From the NCBI GenBank assembly GCA_037043235.1, contig JAWRVZ010000322.1, positions 437,988-501,987 of the forward strand: 64,000 nt of DNA, given 5' to 3'. The position numbers and the translations under genes were made by a program. This document shows positions 20,870 through 32,454 of the stretch, one piece after another. Each line of letters starts with the position of its first letter. Within the stretch, counting starts at the first letter, position 1. The notes beneath the pieces are model-generated. The model did not search any database. It had not been told where the DNA came from and saw only the letters and a program-made list of their open reading frames with translations. The stretch comes from Rhodeus uyekii. Its lineage: Eukaryota; Chordata; Actinopteri; Cypriniformes; Acheilognathidae.

Positions 20870-21628
20870 TGTAGGGGAATTTACAGTTAAGACCCGAGGA
20901 CCAGATATGTTGAATGAAGACCAGGAGTCAGAAGTGCAGTCAATAGAAGAAATTTTAGTGAAGTTTAGTTTGCAGTTTCATCAGCAGAAGCCAGCTTCAG
21001 GTCTCACAAGGAGTTCGTAGGCCGCCCCCAAATACAATAACATTGTTACAGCAATTATACTCTAACAGAGGGTGCTAACCACGTCAATGATGACGTTTAA
21101 ATGATTCTGATTGGCTAAGAAAGAAAGAAAGAAAGAAAAACAAAACTAGTAATTTTCCACACAAGAGCAGACAGTATGAAGCTTATCTTCGTTGATCACA
21201 TGGTTGACGGGTTCATGACGTGGCTTGTCGAGAACAGCAAGTCATTCCGTCTCCTGATGGTGCCAGTTAATCACCTCACCAATACAGACCATATTAACAC
21301 ACACACACAAATACACAGCTTCTCCAAGGCTGAACTCGGCTCAGGCTCCAACTCTCAACAGAAACAGTACCCAAAATATTCTGATAACATTCTCTATCTG
21401 TTGAGAAGTGCAGACAATATTCATCCTTACTCGATGGAAAACTACAGAAAAGTAAAGAAAGGTTTTTAACTAATAAAAATCCCTCAAATAAGAAAGGGAA
21501 AAGAACATATGAAAAATAAAACAAAGAAACATATGAAAATTAAGACAAAGAAAAGAATATAGGTACAAATAAGAAAAATGAAAGAATATATATACAAGCG
21601 GCAATGGATTTCCGAATAGTATCCTTCA
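20870..21628 (-). repeat. LTR, left copy (3' LTR in element orientation)
   Basis: 759 bp, TG...CA ends. It contains an (AAGA)n run at about 21116-21137. The 97-codon frame at 21176-21469 is present in both LTRs but has no known domain, and I treat it as non-coding. Confidence 0.88.
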
Positions 21629-24445
21629 GTCCCCCCTATAAGGCCAAATGTGTAGTAAAACAACACATCTGGGCTATCAATTAATGCCGCTACAAATTGA
21701 TATATTCACCCTTGCTCTAATTCCGGTTAAAATTGTATAAAACAAAATATGTTTTCCCTTCACAGACTTAACTTGAACAGAATATCTTACAGAGCACAGA
21801 GTGTGTTATTGACCTTCAAAACAAAAGACATGGTTGTATAAACATCTTACGCTGTTATTATGAATATTGGCTATTTTAGTTTATCATCAAATTAAATGGA
21901 TTTAAAAATTAAATACATTTTTATTCTCTAGAAGCCAGAATAAATGGGAAAACAGTGTTACATCCCCAACAAAATCCCCACACCAGGTATTAGGTTAAAA
22001 GTGTTACGTCTACTGGTATAATCACCCATCATTGCATGAAAATATCAAGATATACACTTTGTTGTTGTTGTTGTAAATAAACCAAAAACAAAACAATTTC
22101 CAATTCATTGTAGAATACATGAAATAAGAGGGTAAATCTATTTCACTACACCAATTAAAATCAAAGGTGGTCTAAATAAAAATAAACAATGAAAGAATAG
22201 ATAACTCCCATAATACTCTGTCTAAGCTTTGAGTTTCTACTGAAAGTGTCATTCATTTAACAGGCAAATAGCATGTACCATCTTAATTGCAGAACATCTT
22301 GAAATTTTCTTTTTCAAAAACAGAAATAAAAAATGAAACAAATTCAAAATCATTTCAATAATTATTTCCACTGAAACAAAATAATTTCACAGTATTCAAA
22401 CCATGTTAACATTCCAAAATTCAAAATCAAATAATAATGATTTCCTTTAGTCAATTTTGTTCTCAGTATCTCAGTTTGTTAAACCTGCTTATGCGTTATG
22501 ACCAAAATCTAAACCCTTTCATTGTCATTTGGCTCATCAGATACCATTAGGTTTGCTATCTTTCAAATTTGTTATAAGCTGAACAAGAACTGTCAGATTT
22601 TCATAATATATTTATTTAAGTGTTCTTAAATTGATCCAAATTCATATCTGAATTTTTTTTGTTCACAACGTTAATTTTATTTCTTGTCAAGGTATTTCTC
22701 TATCAAATGTTTAGTCTTTCTGATCCCAAAAACATTATCAGCATTGCCTCAGTTCCACTTATCTCTACTGTTTTTTTTTGCAAAAACAAAAATATGATAT
22801 TAACTCAACCTTTATTAATAAAGCACTTTCAACACATAATGAATTCTGAAACGTGTAGGAAGCCATTGTTGTTAGATAAGCACTGGAATGTGTACTCTCT
22901 CTTCTTAGTTAGAAGCCTAGCAGCTGAATTCTGAACGAGCTGCAGGAGAGAGAGACCTGACTCACACCCAGATACATTATAATTCAAACGGCATAAAAGC
23001 ATGCACAACTTTCTCCATGTCATAAAAACAGAGGATAGACTTCAACTTAGATATAGAGCTAAGATGATTAAAACTCTTTTTAACAAATTCATTAATTTGA
23101 CGATCAGATTTGAGCTCAGAGTCAAGAATGCTTCTTAGGTTTTTCAAACTATAAAGATTTTTCCCTGAAAGGAATCCTAGGCAGACTCATGTATAAAATC
23201 CCCATTCCTGTTTGGAGGTCTATATATTAGGGCAGATAACAGATTTAGACGAATTCAATATTAACTGAGTTTCAAACCTTCTAATTACTCAGTAAGTAAA
23301 TGTTCTGCCCTTGAATTTATCTTTAAAAATATTACTTGTGTTTTAATCCCTACGTCGCACAGACAGTCTCATAGCTGCTGTTTCATTAACCCTTTGTATG
23401 AATGGCACTGACATCATAAAGACATCCCTTATTACCAAATAAAATAAACAGACTGACCAAATTTACTTTGAGAAGCGGAGCTGTTTACAGCATTTTAATC
23501 TCTTCTGTTTCATTATTTTATCATGACTTCCAACCTTGTTTTTACACTCAGAATTAAAAACACAGACTAACCATTTTCCTCCTGAGCTCTGAAAATTCAC
23601 TTTGAGAAGCAGCGCTGTTTACAGCATTTTCTCTTCTGCTTACTTAACTAATCAGTAATAATCAGACTACTCAGTTATTGTTAGCCATATTTTAGTCAAA
23701 GTTAATACTCACCTGAAGTCATGGTAGGAAGAGATGGAGGCGGCGATCTTTGAATAACACAGCTGTGGCTTCTGCGTGATGAAACTACAAAGTATACTAC
23801 AAAACACCAAGTCACATATCCTGATCCAAACCAATTCGGGTCACAAAATTTTCTCGTAAAATTTACTTTTGCAGGAATCGTTCCAGATGCATCCCTGGCA
23901 AACAAGTTAGCCCTATATTTATTTCATATTATTATTTTATAACTAACTAATGGTTTAGTCCCTAACTGCCTGATTCACTAAATTCGGGGTACCCCTATCT
24001 GAAGTGGAAGCGATCAAGTCAGGTTCACAGTGACACGGATCTACCTGTGGAACCTGGAATCTCCTTGTGAGATTCTTCTGGATTCTAACCAGCGTTCCTA
24101 TCCAGTGTCTTACACTCCTTTGTGGGACTTCCCCTGTCCCACGAGTGCGTCCCTTTTGCGATGCCTTCCGCCTACCTGGAAGAAGAGACTTCAACCAGTA
24201 TACGGATTCCAGCGACTATTACCCTCTGTGACGTCCCTGTTATTTTTAACAGTCCCACCAACCATATGATATTTATTACATATTATATGGTCGGTGTAAT
24301 TTTCAAAACTCACGTCTGAGTGATGCTATCCCGATCCCCTTTCCAGTCACTTCCACTTAGACAGACTAACACTTTCTACCTTGTTTGTTGTTCGACCAGG
24401 GATGTCATCGAAGAATGAATTGCCCGCGCACTCTCCACCATTAAC
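21629..24445. other. Internal region of LTR element, non-coding
   Basis: AT-rich, with short frames only. A LINE relic lies at about 22829-23250. The part next to the right LTR (GCACTCTCCACCATTAAC) would be the primer-binding area in minus orientation, but I could not match it to a tRNA 3' end. Confidence 0.6.
22829..23250 (-). mobile_element. LINE C-terminal relic
   Basis: Minus-strand translation gives LSLLQLVQNSAARLLT, the conserved tail of L2/CR1-like ORF2 seen in four other LINE copies here. It is strongly degraded and lies inside the LTR element. Confidence 0.65.
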
Positions 24446-25204
24446 TGTAGGGGAATTTACAGTTAAGACCCGAGGACCAGATATGTTGAATGAAGACCAG
24501 GAGTCAGAAGTGCAGTCAATAGAAGAAATTTTAGTGAAGTTTAGTTTGCAGTTTCATCAGCAGAAGCCAGCTTCAGGTCTCACAAGGAGTTCGTAGGCCG
24601 CCCCCAAATACAATAACATTGTTACAGCAATTATACTCTAACAGAGGGTGCTAACCACGTCAATGATGACGTTTAAATGATTCTGATTGGCTAAGAAAGA
24701 AAGAAAGAAAGAAAAACAAAACTAGTAATTTTCCACACAAGAGCAGACAGTATGAAGCTTATCTTCGTTGATCACATGGTTGACGGGTTCATGACGTGGC
24801 TTGTCGAGAACAGCAAGTCATTCCGTCTCCTAATGGTGCCAGTTAATCACCTCACCAATACAGACCATATTAACACACACACACAAATACACAGCTTCTC
24901 CAAGGCTGAACTCGGCTCAGGCTCCAACTCTCAACAGAAACAGTACCCAAAATATTCTGATAACATTCTCTATCTGTTGAGAAGTGCAGACAATATTCGT
25001 CCTTACTCGATGGAAAACTACAGAAAAGTAAAGAAAGGTTTTTAACTAATAAAAATCCCTCAAATAAGAAAGGGAAAAGAACATATGAAAAATAAAACAA
25101 AGAAACATATGAAAATTAAGACAAAGAAAAGAATATAGGTACAAATAAGAAAAATGAAAGAATATATATACAAGCGGCAATGGATTTCCGAATAGTATCC
25201 TTCA
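24446..25204 (-). repeat. LTR, right copy (5' LTR in element orientation)
   Basis: 759 bp, identical to the left copy except for two visible substitutions (CTGATGG versus CTAATGG, and ATTCATC versus ATTCGTC). On the minus strand it holds a TATATATA-type motif near its start that could serve as promoter. Confidence 0.88.
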
Positions 25205-25216
25205 CAGGAGTGAACG

Positions 25217-25284
25217 TCTCGGGTTACGTATGTAACCCTGGTTCCCTGAGGGGAACGAGACGCTGCGTCGAAGCGCTTGGGGAA
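25217..25284 (-). repeat. DIRS terminal inverted repeat, left arm
   Basis: Begins CGTCTCGGGTTACGTATGTA and continues GTTCCCTGAGGGGAACGAGA, itself containing a small palindrome. It pairs with 25471-25530 and with the far right repeat at 29.9 kb. Confidence 0.85.
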
Positions 25285-25470
25285 ATACCCTGACGTCAGT
25301 CACGTGAAGATCTGTGCAATCAATGAGAGACGAACAATGAGAGACGAATGCGTCACCGCCGGCGACATGCCGGTGATGTCATGAGAGAGCATAAAGGCAC
25401 GCCGAAACCCAGAAGCGACAGCTAAAGAGTGTCTGAAGTAGGACCGGTGGTGCAAGGAGCTGAGGCAAAG

Positions 25471-25530
25471 ACGCAGCGTCTCGTTCCCCTCAGAGAACCA
25501 GGGTTACATACGTAGCCCGAGACGTTCCCT
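25471..25530 (-). repeat. DIRS internal complementary region
   Basis: Inverted copy of the element edge (GCGTCTCGTTCCCCTCAG ... ACATACGTAGCCCGAGACG), about 190 bp inside. The same arrangement occurs at 53.4-53.7 kb and 52.0-52.4 kb, so it is a conserved family feature. It is thought to act as a splint that joins the ends of linear cDNA into a circle. Confidence 0.8.
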
Positions 25531-25617
25531 TTCAGGGAACTCGAGCTGTGTCGAAGCGCTTGGGGAACGCTATACCAACGTCACCTCAGCGACGCCGGCA
25601 TACGGGTGTGTCCCAGC

Positions 25618-26320
25618 TCACTGAGAGAGCACCCTGGTTCCAGGGGCGGAATCGAGGTCCAGTTGGTAAAACCTCATGAATGTGTGCGGCGAGGACCAGC
25701 CAGCCGCAGCACAGATATCACACAAGGAAACTCCAGAGAGGAAAGCCTTGGATGCCGCTACGCTCTGAGTGGAGTGGGCCCGGAGCCTCAAAGGAGAAGC
25801 ATGTCCGGCCGACTCATAAGGTAGACAGATAGCCTCGACTATCCATCCGCTTAGGGTTTGTTTGGAAGCTGGAGCCCCCTTACGGGCCCCAAAGCAAATG
25901 AACAGTTGCTCCGACTTACGCCAAGTGGCAGTCCTGAAGACGTAAGTGTCCAGTGCTCGCACTGGACAGACCTTGTTCTTGTGCTCCTGCTCATGATCGT
26001 CAAATGGGGGAGGGCAGAAGGCCTGCAGCATGATGGACCGAGCCACATTAGTGGGAACCTTGGGGACATAGCCTGGGCTCGGGAGGAGAAAGGCTTTTGC
26101 CATCCTGGGAGTGAACTCGAGGCATGAGGGAGCCACCGAGAGGGCCTGAAGGTCCCCAACCCTCTTAAGCGAGGTGATAGCCAGCAAAAAAAGGGTCCTA
26201 AGAGAGAGGAGCTTGATAGGGAGCTCCTCTAATGGTTCAAAGGGTGCCTGGGACAGGCCTTGGAGTACCCAAGACAAGTCCCAGGCAGATACCCTGGTCT
26301 GTGCCGCAGGTCAAGCGAGT
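25618..26320 (-). pseudogene. DIRS tyrosine recombinase, C-terminal half
   Basis: A 219-residue minus-strand frame (26277-25618). It contains LEELPIKLLSLRTLFLLAIT, SLKRVGDLQALSV, the RAHSTQSVA segment (H-x-x-R region, here ending STQ where copy II has STR), and the tyrosine region WSSPHTFMRFYQLDLDSAP. The enzyme class integrates circular DNA without target duplication. The N-terminal part is lost at the LINE insertion, and the arginine-to-glutamine change in the catalytic H-x-x-R motif suggests an inactive copy. Confidence 0.85.
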
Positions 26321-26478
26321 GACTATCAATCAATCAATCAAATTTATTTATATAGCGCTGTACAAACAGCCAAAAGGTGTACAAGGCGCTTTCCAAAAGA
26401 ACAAAAACAAACATCAAACGACAACATAAATAAAATAAAAATTAAAGAAATGAAATCAATCAAGTCCAAAGCTATGTG

Positions 26479-28333
26479 TTAAAAACTAGATTTAAAAAAA
26501 TGGGTTTTCAGGTGTGCTTTGAAAACACTCAGCACCGTGATGCTTCGGAGGTGCACAGGGAGTGCATTCCACAACTTTGGTCCCTGAACACTAAATGACC
26601 GGCCTCCAAACATTTTATATCTGTATGCTGGAGTCACCAGAGAAATGTGATCAGAGGAGCGGAGTGTTCTGGCTGGCTGATAGACTTTTACTAAGTCAGT
26701 GAGGTATACTGGGACCAAACCATGAATGGCCTTGAACACAAAAAACAGGACTTTATACTCCACCCTAAACTGCACTGGGAGCCAGTGAAGCGAGCGGAGG
26801 ACAGGGATGATGTTTGACCTTTTCGACGTGTTAGAGAGAAGACGTGCGGCAGCGTTTTGCACCAGTTGAAGGCGACTGATGAGTGATCTATTTAGTCCAG
26901 TGTAGAGGGAATTACAGTAGTCGATCCTCGAACTGATGAAGGCATGAATTGCTTTTTCAAGGTCGGCTCCTGACGAAAAAATTTGACCTTACTAAGAACT
27001 GGTGAAAACTCGCCTTCACTACTGCACCAATCTGTTTATCAAACTTCAAGTTTTTGTCCAAAATAACACCTAGGTTACGCACAGACAGAGCAAACTGGGG
27101 TGTCATGGGACCAAAGCTAAAAACACTGTTGAGTGAATCCGGGCTGAACATGATGTACTCAGTCTTATTTCATTTAAATGAAGGAAATTCTGTGATAGCC
27201 ACTGTTTGATGTCCTGAAGACAATTATGGAGAGGGTCCAGTGCAGAACGATTACTCAGAATCACAGGAAGGTAGATCTGGAGGTCGTCGGCATAGAAATG
27301 AAAATGAACATTGTGTCTGGAGATGAGTTGACCAAGTGGCAGCATATAGAGCAAAAACAAAATAGGACCGAGAATGGAACCCTTTGGCACTCCAGATGAC
27401 AAAGGGATAACTGAGGAGGAGAAGTCATTGAGCATTACTGAAAAGATTCTATTAGTGAGGTATGAGGAGAACCAATTCAGCACTTCAGCACTTTCTGCAG
27501 ACCAGCAACATGTTGAAGACGAGAAATGAGAATAGCATGATCCACAGTGTCAAATGCAGCGATAAGGTCCAGTACTTAACCATAGAGCTTTTTCTGTCCA
27601 GTGCTTCAAGAATGTCATTATGCACCCTCAGTAATGCAGATTCAGTGCTGTGCCTGGTCCTGAAACCAGACTGGAATGTATCACCAATGCTGTTCAGTTG
27701 GAGATGAGCCTGGAGCTGAGCGTAAACAAGATTCTCCATCAGCTTTGACAGAAATGATAGATGAGAGATAGGGCGGAAGTTTGATTTAATGGAGGGGTCT
27801 AGGTTGGGTTTCTTAAGCAACGGTCTAATAAAGGCATGTTTGAGAGCAGTAGGAACAGTACCCAAAATAAGACAGTTGTTTATGAATGAGACAAGGCAGG
27901 GACCAATGATGTCAACAGCCTCCTTCAAAATCCTTGCAGGAACAGAATCTAAAGGGCAGGTGGTAGGCTTCAACTCGAGGACAGCTTTTTTGAGGTCCAC
28001 AAGAGTAACAGCCTCAAAGTTCTCTAGCACACATTGTGCCACACGAGACGGCATGGCAACAGTGGAATGTTGAGTAATAGTTTGCCTGACAGCCAAAACC
28101 TTGTCTACAAAATATTGCTTGAATGTATTACATGTATTTTCAGAAACATCATTCAAGACAACAGACACCGGATTAATAACAGAATTAATAGTGTTCAATA
28201 AAATTCCAGGACTATTGCTATTGCTGTTGATAAGATAGGAGAGGTATTGTCCTTTAGCATCCTTCAGTGCTCTCTGATATGTGGTCAGACTGTCTCTAAA
28301 CATCTCCAACGACACCTGCAACCTATCCTTCAT
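26479..28333 (-). pseudogene. LINE family B reverse transcriptase, frameshifted
   Basis: Minus-strand frames 28333-27485, 27483-27103, 27151-26957 and 26862-26479 cover the protein in order. Motifs are KKPNLDPSIKSNFRPISHLS, GFRTRHSTESALLRVHND, SSGVPKGSILGPILF, the catalytic FYADD, an AVRNLGV-type thumb region (ALSVRNLGVILDKN) and the tail MQNAAARLL, LHWLPVQFRVEYK. At least three frame breaks separate them. The catalytic aspartates remain but the reading frame does not. Confidence 0.88.
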
Positions 28334-28347
28334 TGGCGCTTAAGGGC

Positions 28348-28795
28348 CTAAGTTGTGTCATTGAGCCAGGGGTCCAGAAGACCATTAGTTGACTTCACAT
28401 TGTAGAGTGCAACAGAGTCCATAATCTGGGAGCAGATGGTGTTGAAGGAAGAAATGAAAAGGTCCGGGCAAAGAGGTGATGATAGCTCAATGGAAGCAAG
28501 ATCAGAAACAGAGAATGAAGCAACAAAATCTTCAACAGCGATGAGGGGCAGTAGTTGTAGGTTCTGGCGAAACAGCACAAATGTCAAACTGTAAGAGGGA
28601 ATGGTCAGAGATGGGAAAATCCACAACCTCACAAGCTGACATAATCACCCCACGTGAGATGATAAGGTCAAAAGTGTGACCTAACCGATGAGTAGGACCA
28701 AATATGGACTGAACCAGATATAATGAAGCTAAAAGTGCCTTGAAATCATTAGCAGGTTTATCAGAGGGGCAGTGAATGAATGTTAAAATCACCAC
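28348..28795 (-). pseudogene. LINE family B endonuclease, C-terminal fragment
   Basis: Frames 28795-28532 and 28632-28348 on the minus strand contain FGPTHRLGHTFDLIISRG and FPISDHSLLQF, the last conserved blocks of APE-type LINE endonucleases. The catalytic N-terminal blocks are lost by 5' truncation at about 28855. Confidence 0.82.
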
Positions 28796-28855
28796 AAATT
28801 AAAATGTTATCAGACTTAGCCAGAAATTCTGTTAGGAACTCTGAGAACTCCCGGG

Positions 28856-29827
28856 AGCTCCTACGTATGTACCATGGCATCCTGCCCCAAAGGCGCTGGA
28901 TGTGTTAGCGAGAACCACAGAGGGCAGTGAGAGTTCTCTACGAAGGCAAACAGGTCCACCTGTTCCTTGCCATATCTCTCCCAAATCTGCTCCACCACCT
29001 CGGGGTGGAGCTGCCATTACCCTGACCTCGTCCCCTGTCTCGACAGGGCGTCTGCTCCAACATTCTGGACCCCCAGGATGTAGGCCACCCTGAGAGAGAG
29101 CAGCCTCCCCTGGGCCCAGAGGAGGATCTGTCGCGCCATCTTGTACAATGGCCGCGAACGCAGACCCCCTTGATGGTTGATGTATGCAACCACCGTCATA
29201 CTGTCGGTGAAAACAGTGACATGGTCGTCGCGTAGGTCCGGGAGGAACGCACAAAGTGCTCTGCAGACCGCCAGTAACTCCAGCATGTTTATGTGCCAGG
29301 CTAGGCCAGATTAAGCCAGTCGTTGATATAGTTTAGGACACGAATGCCATGTGAATGCAGCGGAGCTAGAGCAGCGTCCACTACCTTTGTGAACGTGCGG
29401 GGCGAGAGCACCAGGCCGAAAGGAAGCACCCGATACTGGTACGCCTTAACCCCAAAGGCAAACCTCAGGAACTTCCTGTGCTGCAGAAGAATGGAGACGT
29501 GGAAATATGCATCTTTGAGGTCGATCGTGACAAACCAGTCCTCGGACACTCCCCTACGATTACGATTTGCTTGAGCGTCAGCATTTTAAATTTTAGACGC
29601 ATAATTGTGCGACTTGAGAGACGCAAATCCAGAATGGGCCGCAACCCTCCATGCTCTTTTGGAACTATGAAGTACCGGCTGTAGAACCCAGACTTGCTGT
29701 CTGCGAGTGTCTACTTCTTGCTCCATGACCAGAGCCTGCTGGGGGCCTACCAGAGACTGTAGGACCCCTGAAAACCGGGGTGGAGAAACTCCGAACTGGA
29801 TGGCGTACCCGCAGGATGGCATACCCG
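28856..29827 (-). pseudogene. DIRS copy I RT and RNase H remnants
   Basis: The frame 29549-29301 contains FVTIDLKDAYFHVSILLQHR, RVLPFGLVLSPRTFTKVVDA and, at the active site, YINDW where copy II reads YIDDW, so the first catalytic aspartate is changed to asparagine. The frame 29286-29017 contains the RNase H block VTVFTDSMTVVAYINHQGG. Frames shift between these blocks and the sequence between RT and RNase H is deleted relative to copy II (a jump at about 29290-29310). Confidence 0.83.
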
Positions 29828-29975
29828 CTCTCTCATGATGTCACCGGCACATCGCTGGCGGTGACGCATTCACACGCGTTCGTCTCTCACTGGTTGCACA
29901 GACCTTCACATGACTGACATCAGGGTATTTCCCCAAGCGCTTCGACGCAGCTCGAGTTCCCTGAAAGGGAACCAG
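29828..29975 (-). repeat. DIRS terminal inverted repeat, right arm
   Basis: Inverted match to 25240-25400: CTCATGATGTCACCGGCA, GGTGACGCATTCACACGCG, CTTCACATGACTGACATCAG and CCCCAAGCGCTTCGACGCAG occur in complementary order at the left end. It marks the 5' end of the minus-strand element. Confidence 0.85.
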
Positions 29976-29976
29976 T

Positions 29977-30580
29977 GTGTTTGCTTCAGAAGTCATTTTC
30001 ACAACGTAATGATACAAGCTCCGAAGCAGTGGTTCATTGCAAGGACCATTCGAGTTTGGAGAAACGGTGTCAGATGTGTAACATCACTAATCTTAATGCA
30101 TTCTTGTACTACTGATCTCTTTTGTAACCTTTACATTGTAACCTGAGAAGTTGTATGGGGTGAGTGCCTTGTTTTATAGGCCCAAAGGCTATCAGATTTT
30201 TCCTGTTTTATATTAGTTAAGGAGATAGGATAGTTAATTGTATCTTTCTTTTTTTCGTAGGGAAGTTAGTTTTCTTGGGAAGTTTAGTGTCTATTTTTTT
30301 TTAAGAACAAGGAAATAATAATAAAAAATGGTTAATTACGAAGTTTGGTCTTGTCATTTATGTTACACCCTGACCTAGACCAGGGACTGTGACAGTAAGT
30401 ATAATGGTCTTTCAGACAATCGGAACAAGGAGCTGGAACGGGGGGAAAAAATAACGTGCTTTTTGGCTTAATGCTGAACAGCTGCACACAGAAGTGCAAC
30501 GACATCATATGCATCGTCATTTCGGAGTGATAACCGAGGAGAACTTTAATATTTTGGTTTGAGATAAAGGGAAAAGAATA
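29977..30580. other. Unassigned, possible eroded LTR end
   Basis: No coding domain. An AATAATAATAAAAAATGG run about 40 bp before ATTTATGTTACACC (about 30315-30368) resembles the poly(A) and end region of an LTR, but no partner repeat is visible in the window. Confidence 0.3.
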
Positions 30581-32436
30581 TGTAACCCAGGCCACTAGAA
30601 ATCTTGTATAAGTTGAAAAAAAACCCTAGACATAACATTCATGAATATGTACATTTATTTTATTTTATTAACATTTATAACAAGCATGGCTGTGAAGAGA
30701 ATTTGACCAAATGTAATAAAATAAAACCCAAAATTAATTTAAAATATTTATTTAATTAGACGAGTGGAAAATTAGCCCTGCCCTGGGGGGCGGAGCCAAA
30801 GGGAGACGAGGGAAAAATAAAAAAAGTTTTGTTTTGTGAGAGAAAAACAGCTAGAGAATCTGCTCCTGTGTGCGATCCTGGAAGAAAGAAGAGAAATAGA
30901 TCATTAGAACAGTTATAACTAATTGTTCACAAGAGAAAATATTCGTGAGAGATAAACAGTGAGTGAACGTCGTCAGTCGATGCGACTGAGTCAATATTAG
31001 TGTGAGTGCTACGGAGAGAAACGAACGAGACCAAAAGTGTTGCCTTTATGGAAACTTCTTTATTGAAAAAATTGAATTCTCTTGGTGAGTAGAAAAATGT
31101 CAATCCTCAATTACTGCGATTTAGCTTAAGGGTTGGAAAGTAGTTCAAATATCGAATGCTGTTGTATGTAAAAGATGTATAGAGTTAATCTTCTGTTGAA
31201 AGCGGGAGGAATATTCAGTTAATGTGCTTTAATATTCCAGACTTTCAGTAGTATATATGTTTTATTCGAAATATTCGTCGTGTATTTGAGCGATGAGTAA
31301 ATTGTCACCCATGAGAGACGCCTGTGAGACGAGTGGATGAGGGGAGAAAAGCGCGCCATTTGAAAAATGTTCTTTGTGCATTTATCCAACTTTAATGTGT
31401 TCATGTTGGACATAGATACAGTAATGGTTGTTATATGTTGATGTCTGTACAAGTTAACTGTTTAATGATGTGTTTTATGTACAGTAATGTCTAATTGTAT
31501 TTCTGGCCTTGTCTTTTGCAAGGTTGGGCCTTTTTCATTTCCTTCCCATTTTTATTTTTATTTTCTTGTTTTATCCCTGTCCATCATTTGCTTCTCCATC
31601 ACTTCGCGAGTTGGATGATCCTCACCACTGACCATCGGACGATTTCATTCATTTTTTGAACTGTCCCTGCTGAGGTAAAATAAAAAAAAGACCCCTTTAG
31701 CAGGAACTGGCGAGCCATGCCCATATAAGGAGGAGAAAGTCTTGAGGAGAAAGCGATTCACGGAGTGGTAGAATTGGTGCACAACATTTGTTTTCTTTTG
31801 ATGAACTGAGTTTCACAGGACAGTGTCTCACTGGAAGGAGGACCTCGCGTGTCAGTGCTAAAGTGGACCGAGATTTTGAGTTTAAAGGAACTGCTATTAT
31901 AATTTGTTTAATTGTGGGTTTACATGTCACATTTTATTTATTTCCCTTTTTTCATCTTATTCTTTTATTTATTATTTTCTGTTGTGTTTGGTGTTTGAAA
32001 AGTTAAATTGGAGTAGTAAATTGAAATCATTCGCAAACATAAACAAATCTTATTAGAATTAATCAAGTGAATAAATAGTAATTAGAGAAATAGGGTTCGA
32101 AATTCTTTTATTAGCTGAAACTAAATAGGTCAAAATTCTAAATTGTGGGTCTTCATTTTTATTTTTGTTGGTTGCTTTCGTTCTCCCTCTTTTTTGTGTT
32201 ATATTGTGATGTTGTAACATTTTGTTTTGTTTGTTTTATGTCAATACATCTTACCTGTTCTTTAATCAGCAAGTCTGTTGTCATTGCCTTTCTTCCTTGT
32301 TGTTCAGCCAGTCTCTTGAGCGAATTTAAGCTTCTGATTGCTGGTCCAAATTGGGAAATAGTGCATCCTCGGTACATACATTTCTTTAGATAGCGTTTGA
32401 GACCAAGGGTGCATTCGCAACGTGACGCGGGTTACA
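30581..32436. repeat. Candidate solo LTR, 1856 bp
   Basis: The stretch begins TGTAACCCAGG and ends GCGGGTTACA, giving an 8 bp terminal inverted repeat TGTAACCC/GGGTTACA with TG...CA ends. AATA stands on both outer sides (30577-30580 and 32437-32440), a plausible 4 bp target duplication. There are no coding domains inside. A solo LTR left by recombination between two LTRs explains this. Its length is similar to the Gypsy LTR at 4035-5560, but the sequence is different. Confidence 0.65.
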
Positions 32437-32454
32437 AATAACGTTGGTATAGCA

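Larger units (their letters stand above)
20870..25204 (-). mobile_element. Young LTR retroelement without recognisable genes
   Basis: Two 759 bp direct repeats begin TGTAGGGGAATT and end ATCCTTCA, and flank 2.8 kb. I find only two mismatches between them. CAGG stands on both outer sides (20866-20869 and 25205-25208), a 4 bp target duplication. Next to the left LTR the run GTCCCCCCT reads as a polypurine tract on the minus strand, which sets the orientation. No gag, protease, RT or integrase motif is visible inside, so it would need proteins in trans. The superfamily is not determined. Confidence 0.85.
26325..28855 (-). mobile_element. L2-like LINE (family B, copy 1) inside DIRS
   Basis: The 3' end at 26325 shows a short tandem tail (ATCAATCAATCAATCA) before TTTATTTATATAGCGC. 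The minus strand then encodes RT and the end of an endonuclease. It is truncated in the endonuclease domain at about 28855. Comparison with DIRS copy II shows that about 540 bp of DIRS sequence (equivalent to 54422-54960) is missing at this site, so the insertion came with, or was followed by, a target deletion. A second copy of the same LINE family is at 41757-43541. Confidence 0.88.
25209..29976 (-). mobile_element. DIRS retroelement copy I, internally deleted, with nested LINE
   Basis: Inverted terminal repeats are present at 25217-25400 and 29828-29975 (for example CTTGGGGAAATACCCTGACG versus its inverted match). A second inverted copy of the left end lies at 25471-25530, the internal complementary region that DIRS elements use when they circularise. 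On the minus strand one reads part of the RT, RNase H and tyrosine recombinase. Gag and the first part of RT are missing at about 29820. A LINE fills 26325-28855. Confidence 0.88.

Noticed and set aside
21176..21469. 97-codon frame conserved in both LTRs
   Set aside because: Both LTRs are near-identical because they are young, so conservation is not evidence of coding. No domain.
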